From Acidobacteriaceae bacterium (GTDB taxonomy: Bacteria; Acidobacteriota; Terriglobia; Terriglobales; Acidobacteriaceae), in NCBI GenBank assembly GCA_003131585.1, contig PKVW01000037.1, positions 49,350 through 113,349 on the forward strand: a stretch of DNA of 64,000 nt, given 5' to 3'. The notes under the pieces are model-generated. The model did no database searches. It saw only the letters and a program-made list of their open reading frames with translations, and had not been told where the DNA came from. The position numbers and the translations under genes are program-made. Below are positions 45,807-55,111 of this stretch, in pieces (position 1 is the stretch's first letter; each line of letters starts with the position of its first letter).

Positions 45807-46087
45807 CAGCGGCGGGCCGCTCGTTCGGCCTCAAGTCGTGCGCGACCGCGATGTTTCACACCTTCGGCGAGTTCGCGCATGGACTGCTCAGTAACCTCGA
45901 TACCCTCGCCGCGATCCAGAGAAGCTTCTGCCGCATCCACTGCGGCTAAAATTTCCGCCCGGGTGCGCTCCCGCTCTTCCCACAACCGCAGAGCTTCCTC
46001 GACCGCATCCTCGGGACGGTGCAACCGGCCAGACTCGATGGCCTGCCGCACAAACGCTTCCTGATCGGGCGTCAAATGTACTTCCAT
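45806..46087 (-). CDS. ParD-type antitoxin
   Basis: 93 residues. N-terminal ribbon-helix-helix (VHLTPDQEAFVRQAIESGRL, then PEDAVEEALRLWEERE) for DNA binding and autoregulation; the acidic and helical C-terminal part (about 45-93) would wrap the toxin. It stands first in the pair. The module is inserted between ftsW and murD in the division cluster, on the same strand. Confidence 0.87.
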   Translation of the reverse strand: MEVHLTPDQEAFVRQAIESGRLHRPEDAVEEALRLWEERERTRAEILAAVDAAEASLDRGEGIEVTEQSMRELAEGVKHRGRARLEAERAARR

Positions 46088-46227
46088 GCCTCAAGCGTAT
46101 GAGCCGGGAATCGAGGTGTCAAGCGCACCGTCAGGTCGCAGTAACTGAGCCGAAACGGGGTGTGGGTTTCTTGCTGAAATAAACCTGTGCGCCGCTATTC
46201 CCGGCGTGGGAAAGATGGTCGAAAATG

Positions 46228-46352
46228 GGGGGTACCCCCTCCCCCATACCCTCTGAAAGCCTTGCTGGGCGCGGGGTTTACAAAAAGTGTCTGCAAAATC
46301 TTGATGTCAAAGAACTTAGAGGTCAAAATCTTGAGAACACAGGACTTAGGGG
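46228..46352. repeat. Palindrome GGGGGTACCCCC and two 30-bp tandem repeats
   Basis: GGGGGTACCCCC is a perfect 12-bp palindrome at 46228-46239. At 46293-46322 and 46323-46352 two adjacent units share CAAAATCTTGA, then A-rich sequence, then ACTTAG and G residues (about 22 of 30 positions identical). This looks like a dispersed intergenic repeat of the genome. The rest of 46088-46960 shows no supported gene and becomes AT-richer to the right. Confidence 0.65.
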
Positions 46353-46965
46353 TGAGCCAATCAGGCTCTCCGTACCGCGTGCGCCTCGACTATGATTGCG
46401 CGATTTCAATGTTGGACGCAAGGTTGGATATCACACGATGTTGTGGAAAACTTGTGGCCAGGGCGTGCGTGCCACTTGGGGCGACGGGACGGTAGCCGTT
46501 GAACTGGCCAATTGGGATCGAGGGGAACTATCCAGGAGCGAAGATCGGAAGAATGAGATCACAAATCGCGGATCGGGAATTGCAACCACGAATAGGCCGG
46601 GGAGTCGAGCAACTCTGGATGCCGAAAGGAGGTTCTACTAGGTTTAGGTTTAACAGTGATGTCTCAAATACAAAGAATTTGTACCTGTTAATCCGGATTC
46701 AATCCAACAATCGAATCATTTAACAAAACGGCCCCTCATACGAGAGGACGTGTAGTTATGACAAAACAACTACAAAATTCAGCCACGCAATTATTAGTTT
46801 CCTTCTAGTTCTTGACCGCTACATAATTTAGCCAGCCTCGTAGTTCTACGGTTCTATTAGTGTTTTAAGCCGCATTGTCCGGTCTTTCTTGGCCTCGCGC
46901 TTCTTCCCAATCAAAATTCATTCAGAAAGCGCTATCCTCTTGAAACTGCGGGGGATACAGAGGGC

Positions 46966-46994
46966 TTGACAATCTCTTAAAGCTATAGTATAAT
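46966..46994 (+). promoter_or_regulatory. Perfect sigma-70 promoter
   Basis: TTGACA at 46966-46971, a 17-bp spacer and TATAAT at 46989-46994: both boxes and the spacing are consensus. Transcription would start near 47001 and give an 82-nt leader before the small gene at 47083. The leader contains the hairpin GCCCCC (47036-47041) / GGGGGC (47053-47058). Confidence 0.85.
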
Positions 46995-47082
46995 AAAAAC
47001 ACAATATCTTGTGGAGTTGAGATCTACGGAGTCCTGCCCCCGATAAGGCTTAGGGGGCGAAAAGGCCGGAAGGAGGAACCAA

Positions 47083-47325
47083 ATGATTTACGACTGTATC
47101 AAGTGCGGAACGCGAGGCGAACTTCGCAGAGGAAAGCGCCCCGGAAATAACCAGACGGCATACTTGGCGATGGAAGATCAGATACGGAATTCATTCCTAA
47201 AGTCCTGCCCGAGGCTCTGTCCCGACTGCCTAAGCAAACTTGTCGCGTGGATGAAGGCACCGGCACACCCGCAGCGGTTTGATCATCGCGTCAGGCATCG
47301 AATGCGACGGCGGCGCGTTAGGTGA
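47083..47325 (+). CDS. Small Cys-rich protein (zinc-ribbon-like)
   Basis: 80 residues, function unknown. AAGGAGG at 47070-47076 stands 6 bp before the ATG. Two Cys pairs are visible: CIKC near the N-terminus and CPRLCPDC at about residue 46, consistent with one zinc-binding knuckle. The C-terminus is very basic (about RHRMRRRRVR), which suggests nucleic-acid binding. It lies on the plus strand within the minus-strand division cluster and has a consensus promoter and a structured leader, so it is likely highly transcribed. Confidence 0.65.
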   Translation: MIYDCIKCGTRGELRRGKRPGNNQTAYLAMEDQIRNSFLKSCPRLCPDCLSKLVAWMKAPAHPQRFDHRVRHRMRRRRVR

Positions 47326-47357
47326 ACGGTCGGGCGGGGGTGGTGAAAACATATTAG

Positions 47358-48731
47358 CTACTGGTCGGCCGCCAACCCCCGCACAATCTCCTTGAACACC
47401 TGCCCCCGCTGCTCATAATTCTTGAACTGATCGAAGCTCGCGCAGGCCGGAGCTAGCAATACAACGTCGCCCGCCTGCGCCACGGCATTCGCCTTACGAA
47501 GAGCATTCTCCAAGGTTTCCGCATGCACGACTTCGACATTCTTAATCTGCGACTCGATCTTCGCCGCCGCCGCGCCGATCGTGTACACGCGCTTCACACG
47601 CTGCCGCAGCAGGTCGTTGAGCACGGTGTAGTCGCTGCCTTTGTCTTTGCCGCCGAGAATGAGGTGGATATTCGCCGGAAACGACTCCAGTGCCTTGATG
47701 GTTGCGTCCACGTTCGTCGCCTTCGAATCGTTGTAATAATCCACGCCACGGATCGTCTCCACAAACTCCAGCCGGTGTTCGACCGCCTTGAAGTCGCGCA
47801 CCGCCTGCCGGATCTTCTCCGGGGCGCATCCCATCAGCGCTCCCGCGCATACCGCCGCCAGTACGTTCTCCAGATTGTGCGCGCCTTTCAGCGGAATCTC
47901 TGAAACCAGCATAATCTCGCGCTGGGACGTTTTCTGTTCACCCGTGCCGTCGCGGAAAAAGATGTTTCCCTCGCGCACCCACGCCCCCTGCTTCACTTCC
48001 TTCTCACGGCTGAACCAGAACACCTGCGCGCGCGTCCGCGCCGCCATCGCCACGCAAGTAGGATCATCTTCGTTGAGCACGGCAAAGTCTTCGCCCCGCT
48101 GATTCTCAAAGATGCGCGCCTTGGCATCCACGTAAGCCTCGAACGTCCGGTGCCGGTCCAGATGATCGGGCGTAACATTCAAGACCACGGCAACCTTCGG
48201 CCGGAAGGTCTGGATGGTCTCCAGTTGAAAGCTCGAAACCTCCAGCACAATTACGGTTTCCGGATTGGCCCGCTCCGCCAGCGAAATCGCCGGAGTGCCA
48301 ATGTTCCCACCCACCAAGGTAGGAAGTCCGCCCGCCGCCATAATCTCGCCCGTGAGCGCGGTCGTCGTAGTCTTCCCGTTTGACCCGGTGATGGCCACAA
48401 TCGGCCCCGGCAGAAACTGCGCCGCCAGTTCTATCTCCCCGATCACCGCCTCGCCCATGGCGCGCGTCTGCGCCAGCAGCGGCGCATCCACCGGAACGCC
48501 GGGGCTCACCACAATCAAATCCTGCCCGCGAAACGTGCGCTCGCCGTGGCCGCCGGTTTCGACCGTAATCCCATGATCGAGCAGCACCGGAATCTCGTTG
48601 CGCAATTCGTCTCCGCTCTTCGTGTCGGAAACGGTCACCCGCGCCCCGTGCGCCTTCAGAAACAGCGCCGACGCCACCCCGGACTTGCCCAGCCCCACCA
48701 CCAGCACGCGTTTGTCTTTGAGTTCCATCAT
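47358..48731 (-). CDS. murD: UDP-N-acetylmuramoylalanine--D-glutamate ligase
   Basis: 457 residues. Adds D-Glu to the stem peptide. N-terminal KRVLVVGLGKSGVASALFL, ATP loop ITGSNGKTTTTALTGEI, VLEVSSFQLETI, NVTPDHLDRH and HRLEFVETIRGVDYYNDSKA are MurD signatures. Transcribed after mraY, with an inverted short-repeat stretch between them; its 3' end faces the small plus-strand Cys-rich gene, 32 bp away. Confidence 0.97.
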   Translation of the reverse strand: MMELKDKRVLVVGLGKSGVASALFLKAHGARVTVSDTKSGDELRNEIPVLLDHGITVETGGHGERTFRGQDLIVVSPGVPVDAPLLAQTRAMGEAVIGEIELAAQFLPGPIVAITGSNGKTTTTALTGEIMAAGGLPTLVGGNIGTPAISLAERANPETVIVLEVSSFQLETIQTFRPKVAVVLNVTPDHLDRHRTFEAYVDAKARIFENQRGEDFAVLNEDDPTCVAMAARTRAQVFWFSREKEVKQGAWVREGNIFFRDGTGEQKTSQREIMLVSEIPLKGAHNLENVLAAVCAGALMGCAPEKIRQAVRDFKAVEHRLEFVETIRGVDYYNDSKATNVDATIKALESFPANIHLILGGKDKGSDYTVLNDLLRQRVKRVYTIGAAAAKIESQIKNVEVVHAETLENALRKANAVAQAGDVVLLAPACASFDQFKNYEQRGQVFKEIVRGLAADQ

Positions 48732-48835
48732 TTAGAAGTGGTCAGTGGCTAGTGGCCAGTGGCCAGTAAAAACCAAGAATTGTCCCGACGGCACGGCTCC
48801 TGCTGGCCACTGACCACTGATCACTGGCCACTGCG
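48732..48835. repeat. Inverted CAGTGGCC repeat array between mraY and murD
   Basis: Units CAGTGGC/TAGTGGC/CAGTGGC at about 48741-48767 and the complementary GGCCACTGACCACTGATCACT at about 48813-48832. Similar in design to the CTCAAT arrays but with a different unit. Confidence 0.7.
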
Positions 48836-49969
48836 TTAACGCAGTTTCAGCGTCGTCAGCGCGAACAGCGCAAACACCAGCGACGCAATCCAGAAGCGCA
48901 CGATAATCTTCGACTCCGACCATCCCATCAACTCAAAATGATGATGGATCGGCGCCATCTTGAAAATCCGCTTCTTGCGCAGCTTATACGATCCCACCTG
49001 CAGGATCACCGACACCGCCTCGATCACGAACACGCCGCCAATAAACGGCAGCAGCAACTCTTGCTTGATGATCACCGCGACCGTCCCAATCGCCCCGCCC
49101 AGCGCCAGCGAGCCCACGTCGCCCATAAACACTTCCGCCGGATGCGCGTTGTACCACAAGAATCCGATCGACGATCCCACCATCGCCCCGCAAAAAATTG
49201 TCAGCTCGCCCACCTGCGGCATGCGCGGAATTTCCAGGTAAGTGGCAAAGGTCGCGTGCCCGCTTACATACGTCAGCACGGTCAGCGCGCCCGCCGCGAT
49301 CACCGTACAGCCAATGGCCAGCCCGTCCAGCCCATCCGTAAGATTCACCGCGTTGCTCGAGCCCACGATCACCAGCACCACAAACCCGATAAATGGCAGG
49401 AACGCCAGCGCCCAAAGATGCGGAAAACGTTCCAGGCTCTGCACTACCAGGTCCGGGTGGAATTGCTTGAAGAAAGGAACAATCAGCTTGGTCGAATACA
49501 TCCCATGAGTCTGCATGGCGATCAGCATCACGGCAATCACGATGCTAGTGGCGATCTGCAAGCCCAACTTCGCCCGCGCGGTCAGGCCAAGATTCCGGCG
49601 ATGCGCCACCTTGGTATAGTCGTCGGTGAATCCAATGGCCGCGAACGCGCACGTGGCAAACACCGCGATCCACACGAAACGGTTGCTCAGGTCCGCCCAC
49701 AGCAAAGTGGGCACTACAATGGCGATCGCGATCAGCAGCCCGCCCATGGTTGGGGTTCCGGCTTTTTTCTGATGAGCCTTCGGTCCTTCTTCCCGAATGT
49801 ATTGTCCAATCTGGAATTCACGCAGCCGGTTGATGACCAGCGGCCCCACGATGAGCGCGGTAAACAGTGCGGTAAGACTGGCGAACGCGGTGCGGAACGT
49901 CAGGTAGCGGAAGATGCGGAACGGCGGAAAATCATGTTGCAGCTTCACGAACAACAGCCAGTAGAGCAA
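48836..49969 (-). CDS. mraY: Phospho-N-acetylmuramoyl-pentapeptide transferase
   Basis: 377 residues, about ten transmembrane segments. Transfers the precursor to undecaprenyl phosphate to make lipid I. Signatures: KKAGTPTMGGLLI, FTDDYTKVAHRRNLGL, NAVNLTDGLDGLAIG and NAHPAEVFMGDVGSLALGGA, then APIHHHFELMGWSE. The start appears to be TTG at 49969, with GGAGG 4 bp before it. It begins 23 bp after the murF stop. Confidence 0.97.
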   Translation of the reverse strand: MLYWLLFVKLQHDFPPFRIFRYLTFRTAFASLTALFTALIVGPLVINRLREFQIGQYIREEGPKAHQKKAGTPTMGGLLIAIAIVVPTLLWADLSNRFVWIAVFATCAFAAIGFTDDYTKVAHRRNLGLTARAKLGLQIATSIVIAVMLIAMQTHGMYSTKLIVPFFKQFHPDLVVQSLERFPHLWALAFLPFIGFVVLVIVGSSNAVNLTDGLDGLAIGCTVIAAGALTVLTYVSGHATFATYLEIPRMPQVGELTIFCGAMVGSSIGFLWYNAHPAEVFMGDVGSLALGGAIGTVAVIIKQELLLPFIGGVFVIEAVSVILQVGSYKLRKKRIFKMAPIHHHFELMGWSESKIIVRFWIASLVFALFALTTLKLR

Positions 49970-49992
49970 TCAGCCTCCGTCCCGCGATAGTC

Positions 49993-51372
49993 TCAATTCC
50001 TGCCGTCGCGCCGTGCCGTCCATACTTCCAGCGCCTTCTCCAGCTTCACGCCGCGCGAAGCCTTCAACAAAACCACGTCTCCGTCCCGCGCCTCGCGCGC
50101 CAGCCACCCCCCCGCTTCCTCCGGCGACGCTACAAATTCCGCCCGGATTCCCGCCTGCTTGGCTCCCTCGACCATCACCTGCGCCAGTCCGCGCACCCCG
50201 AGAAGCGCATCGATCTTTTTCTCCGCGATGTGCTGCCCGGCCCGCCGGTGGATCTCCTCGCCCGCCGGCCCCAACTCCAGCATCTCGCCAGCCACAACAA
50301 TGCGCCGCTTGGCCGCCATCGTGGCCAGCGCATCCACCATCGCCTCCAGCGCCTTCGGATTGGAATTGTAGCAATCGTCGATCACCGTGATGTTACCCAC
50401 TTGGAGAACCTGCCCGCGTTTGTCCCCCGGCGCCAGTGTGGCCAGCGCCGCCACCGCGTCCGCAGGCTTCAGCCCGCGCTCCAGTCCCACAGCCACCGCC
50501 GCCAGCGCATTCAGCACATTATGTTCTCCAACCAGCGGCAACGTCGCGTGTTCGCTCACGCTTCCGATCACCACATCGAACTCCGTGCCCTGCCGCCCCT
50601 TCGACTGGATTCTCTCCGCACGCACATCCGCGGTTGCGCGCGTGCCATACATCACTACTTTGCCCTTGAAGTCTCGCCCAAACTGCGAGACATACTCGTC
50701 GTCGGCATTCAACACCGCCGCGGCGCCCGCGGGCAACGACTCAATCAACTCATATTTCGCCCGCGCAATTCCCGCCAGCGAATCAAAAAACTCCAAGTGC
50801 ACCGCCGCCACATTGGTCACCACGCCAATCTCCGGCTGCGCGATCTTCGCCAGCGCCCGGATCTCGCCCGCATGCGACATTCCCATCTCGATCACGGCCA
50901 CGTCATACTCGGGCTCCAGCTTCAGCAGCATCAGGGGCAAGCCAAAATGATTGTTGAAATTCCCCTCGGACTTCAGCACCCGGAAACGCGTGTTCAGCAC
51001 GTGCGCGATCGCTTCCTTCGTGGTCGTCTTCCCCGCCGAGCCGGTCACCGCGATCAGCGGCTTGCCCCACAGCTTCCGCACCGCCGTGGCCAAAGTTTGC
51101 AGCGCGATTAGGGTGTCTTCCACCGCCAGCAACCGAGTCTGCTGCGGATAGCGGCCCAACTGATCCCTGCGCACGACTGCCGCGGACGCGCCTTTCGCAA
51201 GCGCCTGCTCCACGAAGTCGTGCCCATCCAGCCGCTCACCCTTCACCGCAAAGAAAAGCTCGCCCGCTCCCACCGTCCGCGAGTCGATCGAGTAACCCTG
51301 CGCCACTTCTTCGGGCGCGAACACCCCCGCCGCGGAAACAAACTCGGCAATCCTGGAAAGCGTCAGTTTCAT
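49993..51372 (-). CDS. murF: UDP-N-acetylmuramoyl-tripeptide--D-Ala-D-Ala ligase
   Basis: 459 residues. Completes the pentapeptide precursor. YSIDSRTVGAGELFFAVKGE at the N-terminus, ATP loop VTGSAGKTTTKEAIAHVL, EMGMSHAGEI and DDCYNSNPKALEAMV are MurF motifs. I set the start at the ATG at 51372, because it overlaps the murE stop as ATGA; an in-frame start at 51402 would lie inside murE. Confidence 0.97.
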   Translation of the reverse strand: MKLTLSRIAEFVSAAGVFAPEEVAQGYSIDSRTVGAGELFFAVKGERLDGHDFVEQALAKGASAAVVRRDQLGRYPQQTRLLAVEDTLIALQTLATAVRKLWGKPLIAVTGSAGKTTTKEAIAHVLNTRFRVLKSEGNFNNHFGLPLMLLKLEPEYDVAVIEMGMSHAGEIRALAKIAQPEIGVVTNVAAVHLEFFDSLAGIARAKYELIESLPAGAAAVLNADDEYVSQFGRDFKGKVVMYGTRATADVRAERIQSKGRQGTEFDVVIGSVSEHATLPLVGEHNVLNALAAVAVGLERGLKPADAVAALATLAPGDKRGQVLQVGNITVIDDCYNSNPKALEAMVDALATMAAKRRIVVAGEMLELGPAGEEIHRRAGQHIAEKKIDALLGVRGLAQVMVEGAKQAGIRAEFVASPEEAGGWLAREARDGDVVLLKASRGVKLEKALEVWTARRDGRN

Positions 51373-52886
51373 CCATTCGCTCCGGCTCGAGCCGCCTCGC
51401 ACTCAAACCCCGCCGCGCGCAGCGCTTCCCGTGCCACTTCCAAGTCGTCAAATGGAGCCGCACCCTCCCGCGTGACCTGCACTTTCTCGTGCCCCTTCCC
51501 CGCCACCAGCACAATGTCTCCCGGCCGCGCCTCGCGGATAGCCAGAGCGATCGCTTTGCGACGGTCCGCCTCTACGCTGTACTTCACGCCGCTCTTCTGC
51601 AAGCCCACCAGCGCATCGTTGATAATCGCGACCGGATCCTCGCTCCGCGGGTTATCCGACGTCAGCACCACAAAATCGCTGCCTCGTCCCGCAGCTTCGC
51701 CCATCAGTGGACGCTTCTTCCGGTCCCGATCCCCGCCGCATCCAAACACCGTCAACACTCTTCCCTTCACCCCCGCGTCAGACGCCAACTCCCGCCCCAG
51801 CGCCGTCAGAGTCCGCAAAGCGTCGTCGGTATGCGCATAGTCCACCACCACCGTGAAAGGCTGGCCGCAGTCCACTCGCTCAAACCTTCCCGGAACGCAC
51901 GCCAGCTTGTCGATCCCCGCCGCAATGGCCTGCGCCGCGCACCCGCGCGCATAGCCCGCTCCCGCCGCCGCTAGAATGTTGTACACATTCACCCGCCCAA
52001 TCAGCGCCGAGAATACCGCGATCTTTCCCTCCGGCGTCACCAGGTCAAAGCGCGTCCCGCGCGTGGTGATTTCCACTTTCTCGGCGTGCAGATCGCCGCG
52101 CTCCCATCCATATTTCAGCACCACCGAGCTGCGCTTCCGGCTGAAATCGGCCAGCTTCGCGCCGTACTCATCGTCCACATTCGTCACCACGGCGCGCGGC
52201 GCATCCGTACCGCAGCCCTCAAACAGCAGTCGCTTGGCCGCGAAGTACTCCTCCATCGTGTTGTGATAGTCGAGATGGTCGCGCGTCAGATTCGTAAACA
52301 CGGCCACATCGAACGGCACGCCAAACACGCGCTCCTGCGCCAGCGCGTGCGAGGAAACCTCCATCACCACGTCCGCCGCCCCGTGCCCCAGCGCCTCGCT
52401 CAAAATGCGATTCAGTTCGAGCGCTTCCGGCGTGGTATGCGGCGCCGGCAAGGCCCTCCCCGCCACGTGATATTCAATCGTCCCGATAAGAGCGCTCTTC
52501 CGCCCCGCCGCCGTCAGAATCGCTTCCAGCAGAAACGCGGTCGTGCTCTTTCCGTTCGTCCCGGTAATTCCCGTGACCGCAATCCGCTCCGCCGGCTTCT
52601 TGTAGAAGTTCGCGCTCACCCGCGCCAGCGCTCGCCGCCCCTGCAGCACCACCGCCCAAGCCACTCCTGGACGCGGTTTCTCCGCCGCCGAATCCGTCAC
52701 CACCGCCACTGCTCCGGCCTGGATTGCTTGATCGATAAACCGGTTACCGTCGCTTGTCTCGCCGCGCATGGCCACGAACACGCACCCCGGCTTCACCCGC
52801 CGGGAGTCATATTCCACACCGCTCACACCCGGATCCCCGCTTTGCGCGAGGACTTCCGCTCCGTCGAGCACCTGTTGGAAGGTCAT
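51369..52886 (-). CDS. murE: UDP-N-acetylmuramoyl-tripeptide synthetase
   Basis: 505 residues. Adds the third residue to the stem peptide. VEYDSRRVKPGCVFVAMRGE, ATP loop ITGTNGKSTTAFLLEAIL and EVSSHALAQERV fit MurE. The specificity motif reads DNPRSEDP, where the Arg is typical of meso-diaminopimelate-adding enzymes, so a DAP-type peptidoglycan is expected. It is the first gene of the visible cluster; mraZ, rsmH, ftsL and ftsI are not upstream of it. Confidence 0.96.
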   Translation of the reverse strand: MTFQQVLDGAEVLAQSGDPGVSGVEYDSRRVKPGCVFVAMRGETSDGNRFIDQAIQAGAVAVVTDSAAEKPRPGVAWAVVLQGRRALARVSANFYKKPAERIAVTGITGTNGKSTTAFLLEAILTAAGRKSALIGTIEYHVAGRALPAPHTTPEALELNRILSEALGHGAADVVMEVSSHALAQERVFGVPFDVAVFTNLTRDHLDYHNTMEEYFAAKRLLFEGCGTDAPRAVVTNVDDEYGAKLADFSRKRSSVVLKYGWERGDLHAEKVEITTRGTRFDLVTPEGKIAVFSALIGRVNVYNILAAAGAGYARGCAAQAIAAGIDKLACVPGRFERVDCGQPFTVVVDYAHTDDALRTLTALGRELASDAGVKGRVLTVFGCGGDRDRKKRPLMGEAAGRGSDFVVLTSDNPRSEDPVAIINDALVGLQKSGVKYSVEADRRKAIALAIREARPGDIVLVAGKGHEKVQVTREGAAPFDDLEVAREALRAAGFECEAARAGANG

Positions 52887-53116
52887 TGCTCAGAATTATA
52901 TGGCACGGACACTGCGGACTTACTGTACAGATCGGGAAGGGCACGACTTCAGTCCTGCCGAAAAGTACAGCAAAATCAAACTAGCTCTAGCCGCCGACGT
53001 GATCCCCCGGGGTGAGCCCCCGACTATGGCCGCGAGTGCATGCAGCCTGCTACCCCGAGCCTCCGGGTTACTAACGGCACGTTCCCCGTCGCGCCGCTTA
53101 ACGCTACATTGCTGGT

Positions 53117-53299
53117 ATGCCCGCCGGAACCAGCCCCGCCAAATACCGTTGCGCCCAATGCGAAATGCCGGAAACCCAGTGCGAGTGCGACAAGTTCTGC
53201 TGCCTCTGCCAGACCGTACTCGAAGTCCGCATCTGCCAGGACGGCCTCATGTACTGCGAACCCTGCCGCACCGCCTGCGATTACAAAACCTCCGGTTGA
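53117..53299 (+). CDS. Small Cys-rich protein
   Basis: 60 residues with ten Cys. The spacing CAQC, CEC, CCLC, C, CEPC and C (RTACDYK) suggests one or two treble-clef or zinc-ribbon sites. No function is known to me. I recall similar short proteins from Acidobacteriota but cannot name a family. It lies divergent from murE (230 bp) and convergent with the mutase gene, whose stop is 60 bp away. Confidence 0.65.
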   Translation: MPAGTSPAKYRCAQCEMPETQCECDKFCCLCQTVLEVRICQDGLMYCEPCRTACDYKTSG

Positions 53300-53358
53300 A
53301 GCCGCCCAGAGGGCGCCAGAAAAGCCGACGGCCAACAACTATCGACCACCGACCGTTT

Positions 53359-54978
53359 TCAGATCACCACCGCTTCCCGGTACTCCCCAAACACTCGCCG
53401 CATCGCATCCGAAATTTCTCCGACCGTCGCGTACGCTTCCACCGCCTCTAGAATCCGTGGCATCACATTCGCCCCCGATCGCGCCGCATCTTCCACGGAC
53501 GCAAGCGCATCCTTCCACGGCCCCGCATCCCGCCGCGCCCGCAGCGCCCGCACGCGTTCAATCTGCTTCGGTTCGAGCGCCGGATCGATCTTCTGAATCG
53601 CAATCGGCTTCTCCTCTTCCACCTCAAACCGGTTTACTCCGACCACGACCGCATCGTCCCGATCCACGGCCTGCTGATATTCATACGCCGCGTTCTGAAT
53701 CTCCTGCTGCACGAATCCGCGCTCAATCGCCTTCAGCATCCCGCCCAGCACTTCAATCTTTCCGAGATACTCCGCCGCGCGCTTCTCAATTTCGTCGGTC
53801 AGCGCCTCGATGTAATACGACCCCGCCAGCGGATCGATCGTCTGCGCCACGCCCGACTCATACGCAATCACCTGCTGCGTGCGCAACGCAATCCGCGCCG
53901 CCTGCTCCGTCGGCAGCGCCAAAGCCTCGTCATACGAATTCGTGTGCAGCGACTGCGTCCCGCCCAGTACCGCCGCCAGCGCCTGGATCGCCGTGCGCAC
54001 GATATTGTTTTCCGGTTGCTGCGCGGTCAGCGTCGACCCCGCCGTCTGCGTGTGAAAACGCAGCATCCACGACCGCGGATTCTTCGCCTTGAAATGTTCC
54101 CGCATGATCCGCGCCCACATCCTTCGCGCGGCGCGAAACTTCGCCACTTCCTCCAGAAAGTTGTTGTGCGCGTTAAAGAAGAAAGAAATCCGCGGCGCGA
54201 ACTGATCCACATCCAGCCCTGCCTTGATCGCCGCCTCCACATAAGTCATGCCGTTGCCCAGCGTGAACGCCACTTCCTGCACCGCGGTCGATCCCGCCTC
54301 CCGCATGTGATAGCCCGAAATCGAAATCGTATTCCACTCCGGCACGTTCTCCTTCGCCCAGGCAAACATGTCGGTAATCACGCGCAAAGCCTGCCGTGGC
54401 GGATAAATATATGTCCCGCGCGCGATGTACTCCTTGAGCACATCGTTCTGCACCGTGCCCGAAAGTTGGCGGATGTCCGCGCCCTGCCGCCGCGCCACCG
54501 CCGCGTACAACGCCAGCAGAATCGACCCCGTCGCATTGATGGTCATCGATGTAGAAATCTTCGTCAGCTCGATGCAGTCGAACAGGCGCTCCATATCCTC
54601 GATCGAATCGATCGCCACTCCCACCTTGCCCACTTCACCGGCGGCCAGCGCGTGATCTGAATCCATCCCAATCTGCGTCGGCAAATCGAACGCCACCGAG
54701 AGTCCGGTAGTCCCGTTCGCCAGCAAATATTTGTAGCGTTTGTTCGATTCCTCGGCGTCGCCCATGCCCGCGTACTGCCGCATGGTCCACAGCCGCCCCC
54801 GGTACATCGTCGCCTGCACGCCCCGCGTAAACGGATACTCCCCGGGATACCCCACCTCGCTCTCGTAGTCCGAGCCCTTGAGGTCCGCCGGCGTATAGAG
54901 CGGCTTCACGGAAATATGCGAAGACGTCTCCACGTCCGCCGCGCGTCTCTCGTCCGCAGTTTTGATTCTGTCCGCCAT
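53359..54978 (-). CDS. Methylmalonyl-CoA mutase family, catalytic subunit
   Basis: 539 residues. Acyl-CoA mutase barrel domain: [60 protein letters not shown] and [20 protein letters not shown], then RTHS-like [14 protein letters not shown]. The cobalamin-binding domain (DxHxxG) is absent, so it needs a separate B12-binding subunit, not encoded in this window. It would interconvert methylmalonyl-CoA and succinyl-CoA or a similar pair. The start at 54978 ([13 protein letters not shown]) is preferred to an extension at 55038. Confidence 0.93.
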   Translation of the reverse strand: MADRIKTADERRAADVETSSHISVKPLYTPADLKGSDYESEVGYPGEYPFTRGVQATMYRGRLWTMRQYAGMGDAEESNKRYKYLLANGTTGLSVAFDLPTQIGMDSDHALAAGEVGKVGVAIDSIEDMERLFDCIELTKISTSMTINATGSILLALYAAVARRQGADIRQLSGTVQNDVLKEYIARGTYIYPPRQALRVITDMFAWAKENVPEWNTISISGYHMREAGSTAVQEVAFTLGNGMTYVEAAIKAGLDVDQFAPRISFFFNAHNNFLEEVAKFRAARRMWARIMREHFKAKNPRSWMLRFHTQTAGSTLTAQQPENNIVRTAIQALAAVLGGTQSLHTNSYDEALALPTEQAARIALRTQQVIAYESGVAQTIDPLAGSYYIEALTDEIEKRAAEYLGKIEVLGGMLKAIERGFVQQEIQNAAYEYQQAVDRDDAVVVGVNRFEVEEEKPIAIQKIDPALEPKQIERVRALRARRDAGPWKDALASVEDAARSGANVMPRILEAVEAYATVGEISDAMRRVFGEYREAVVI

Positions 54979-55111
54979 CGCTATTCCACCCTTGTCACTT
55001 CGCCCCCCAAAGCTATTGTCATCCGAACCAGGCGCCAAGCCCGGCGAGAGCCTGCCCTGAGCGAAGCCGAAGGGACCCCGCTGTGCCGTGCGGCACCGCG
55101 GACCTCAAACC

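Noticed and set aside
47001..47082. Leader of the Cys-rich gene as a known riboswitch (cyclic-di-GMP, preQ1, fluoride)
   Set aside because: The conserved core sequences of these classes that I can recall are not present; only a simple hairpin is seen.
52086..53451. Long plus-strand frames opposite murE and across the small Cys-rich gene
   Set aside because: Arg/Pro/His-rich shadows of murE codon bias; only the 60-residue Cys-rich frame has protein character.
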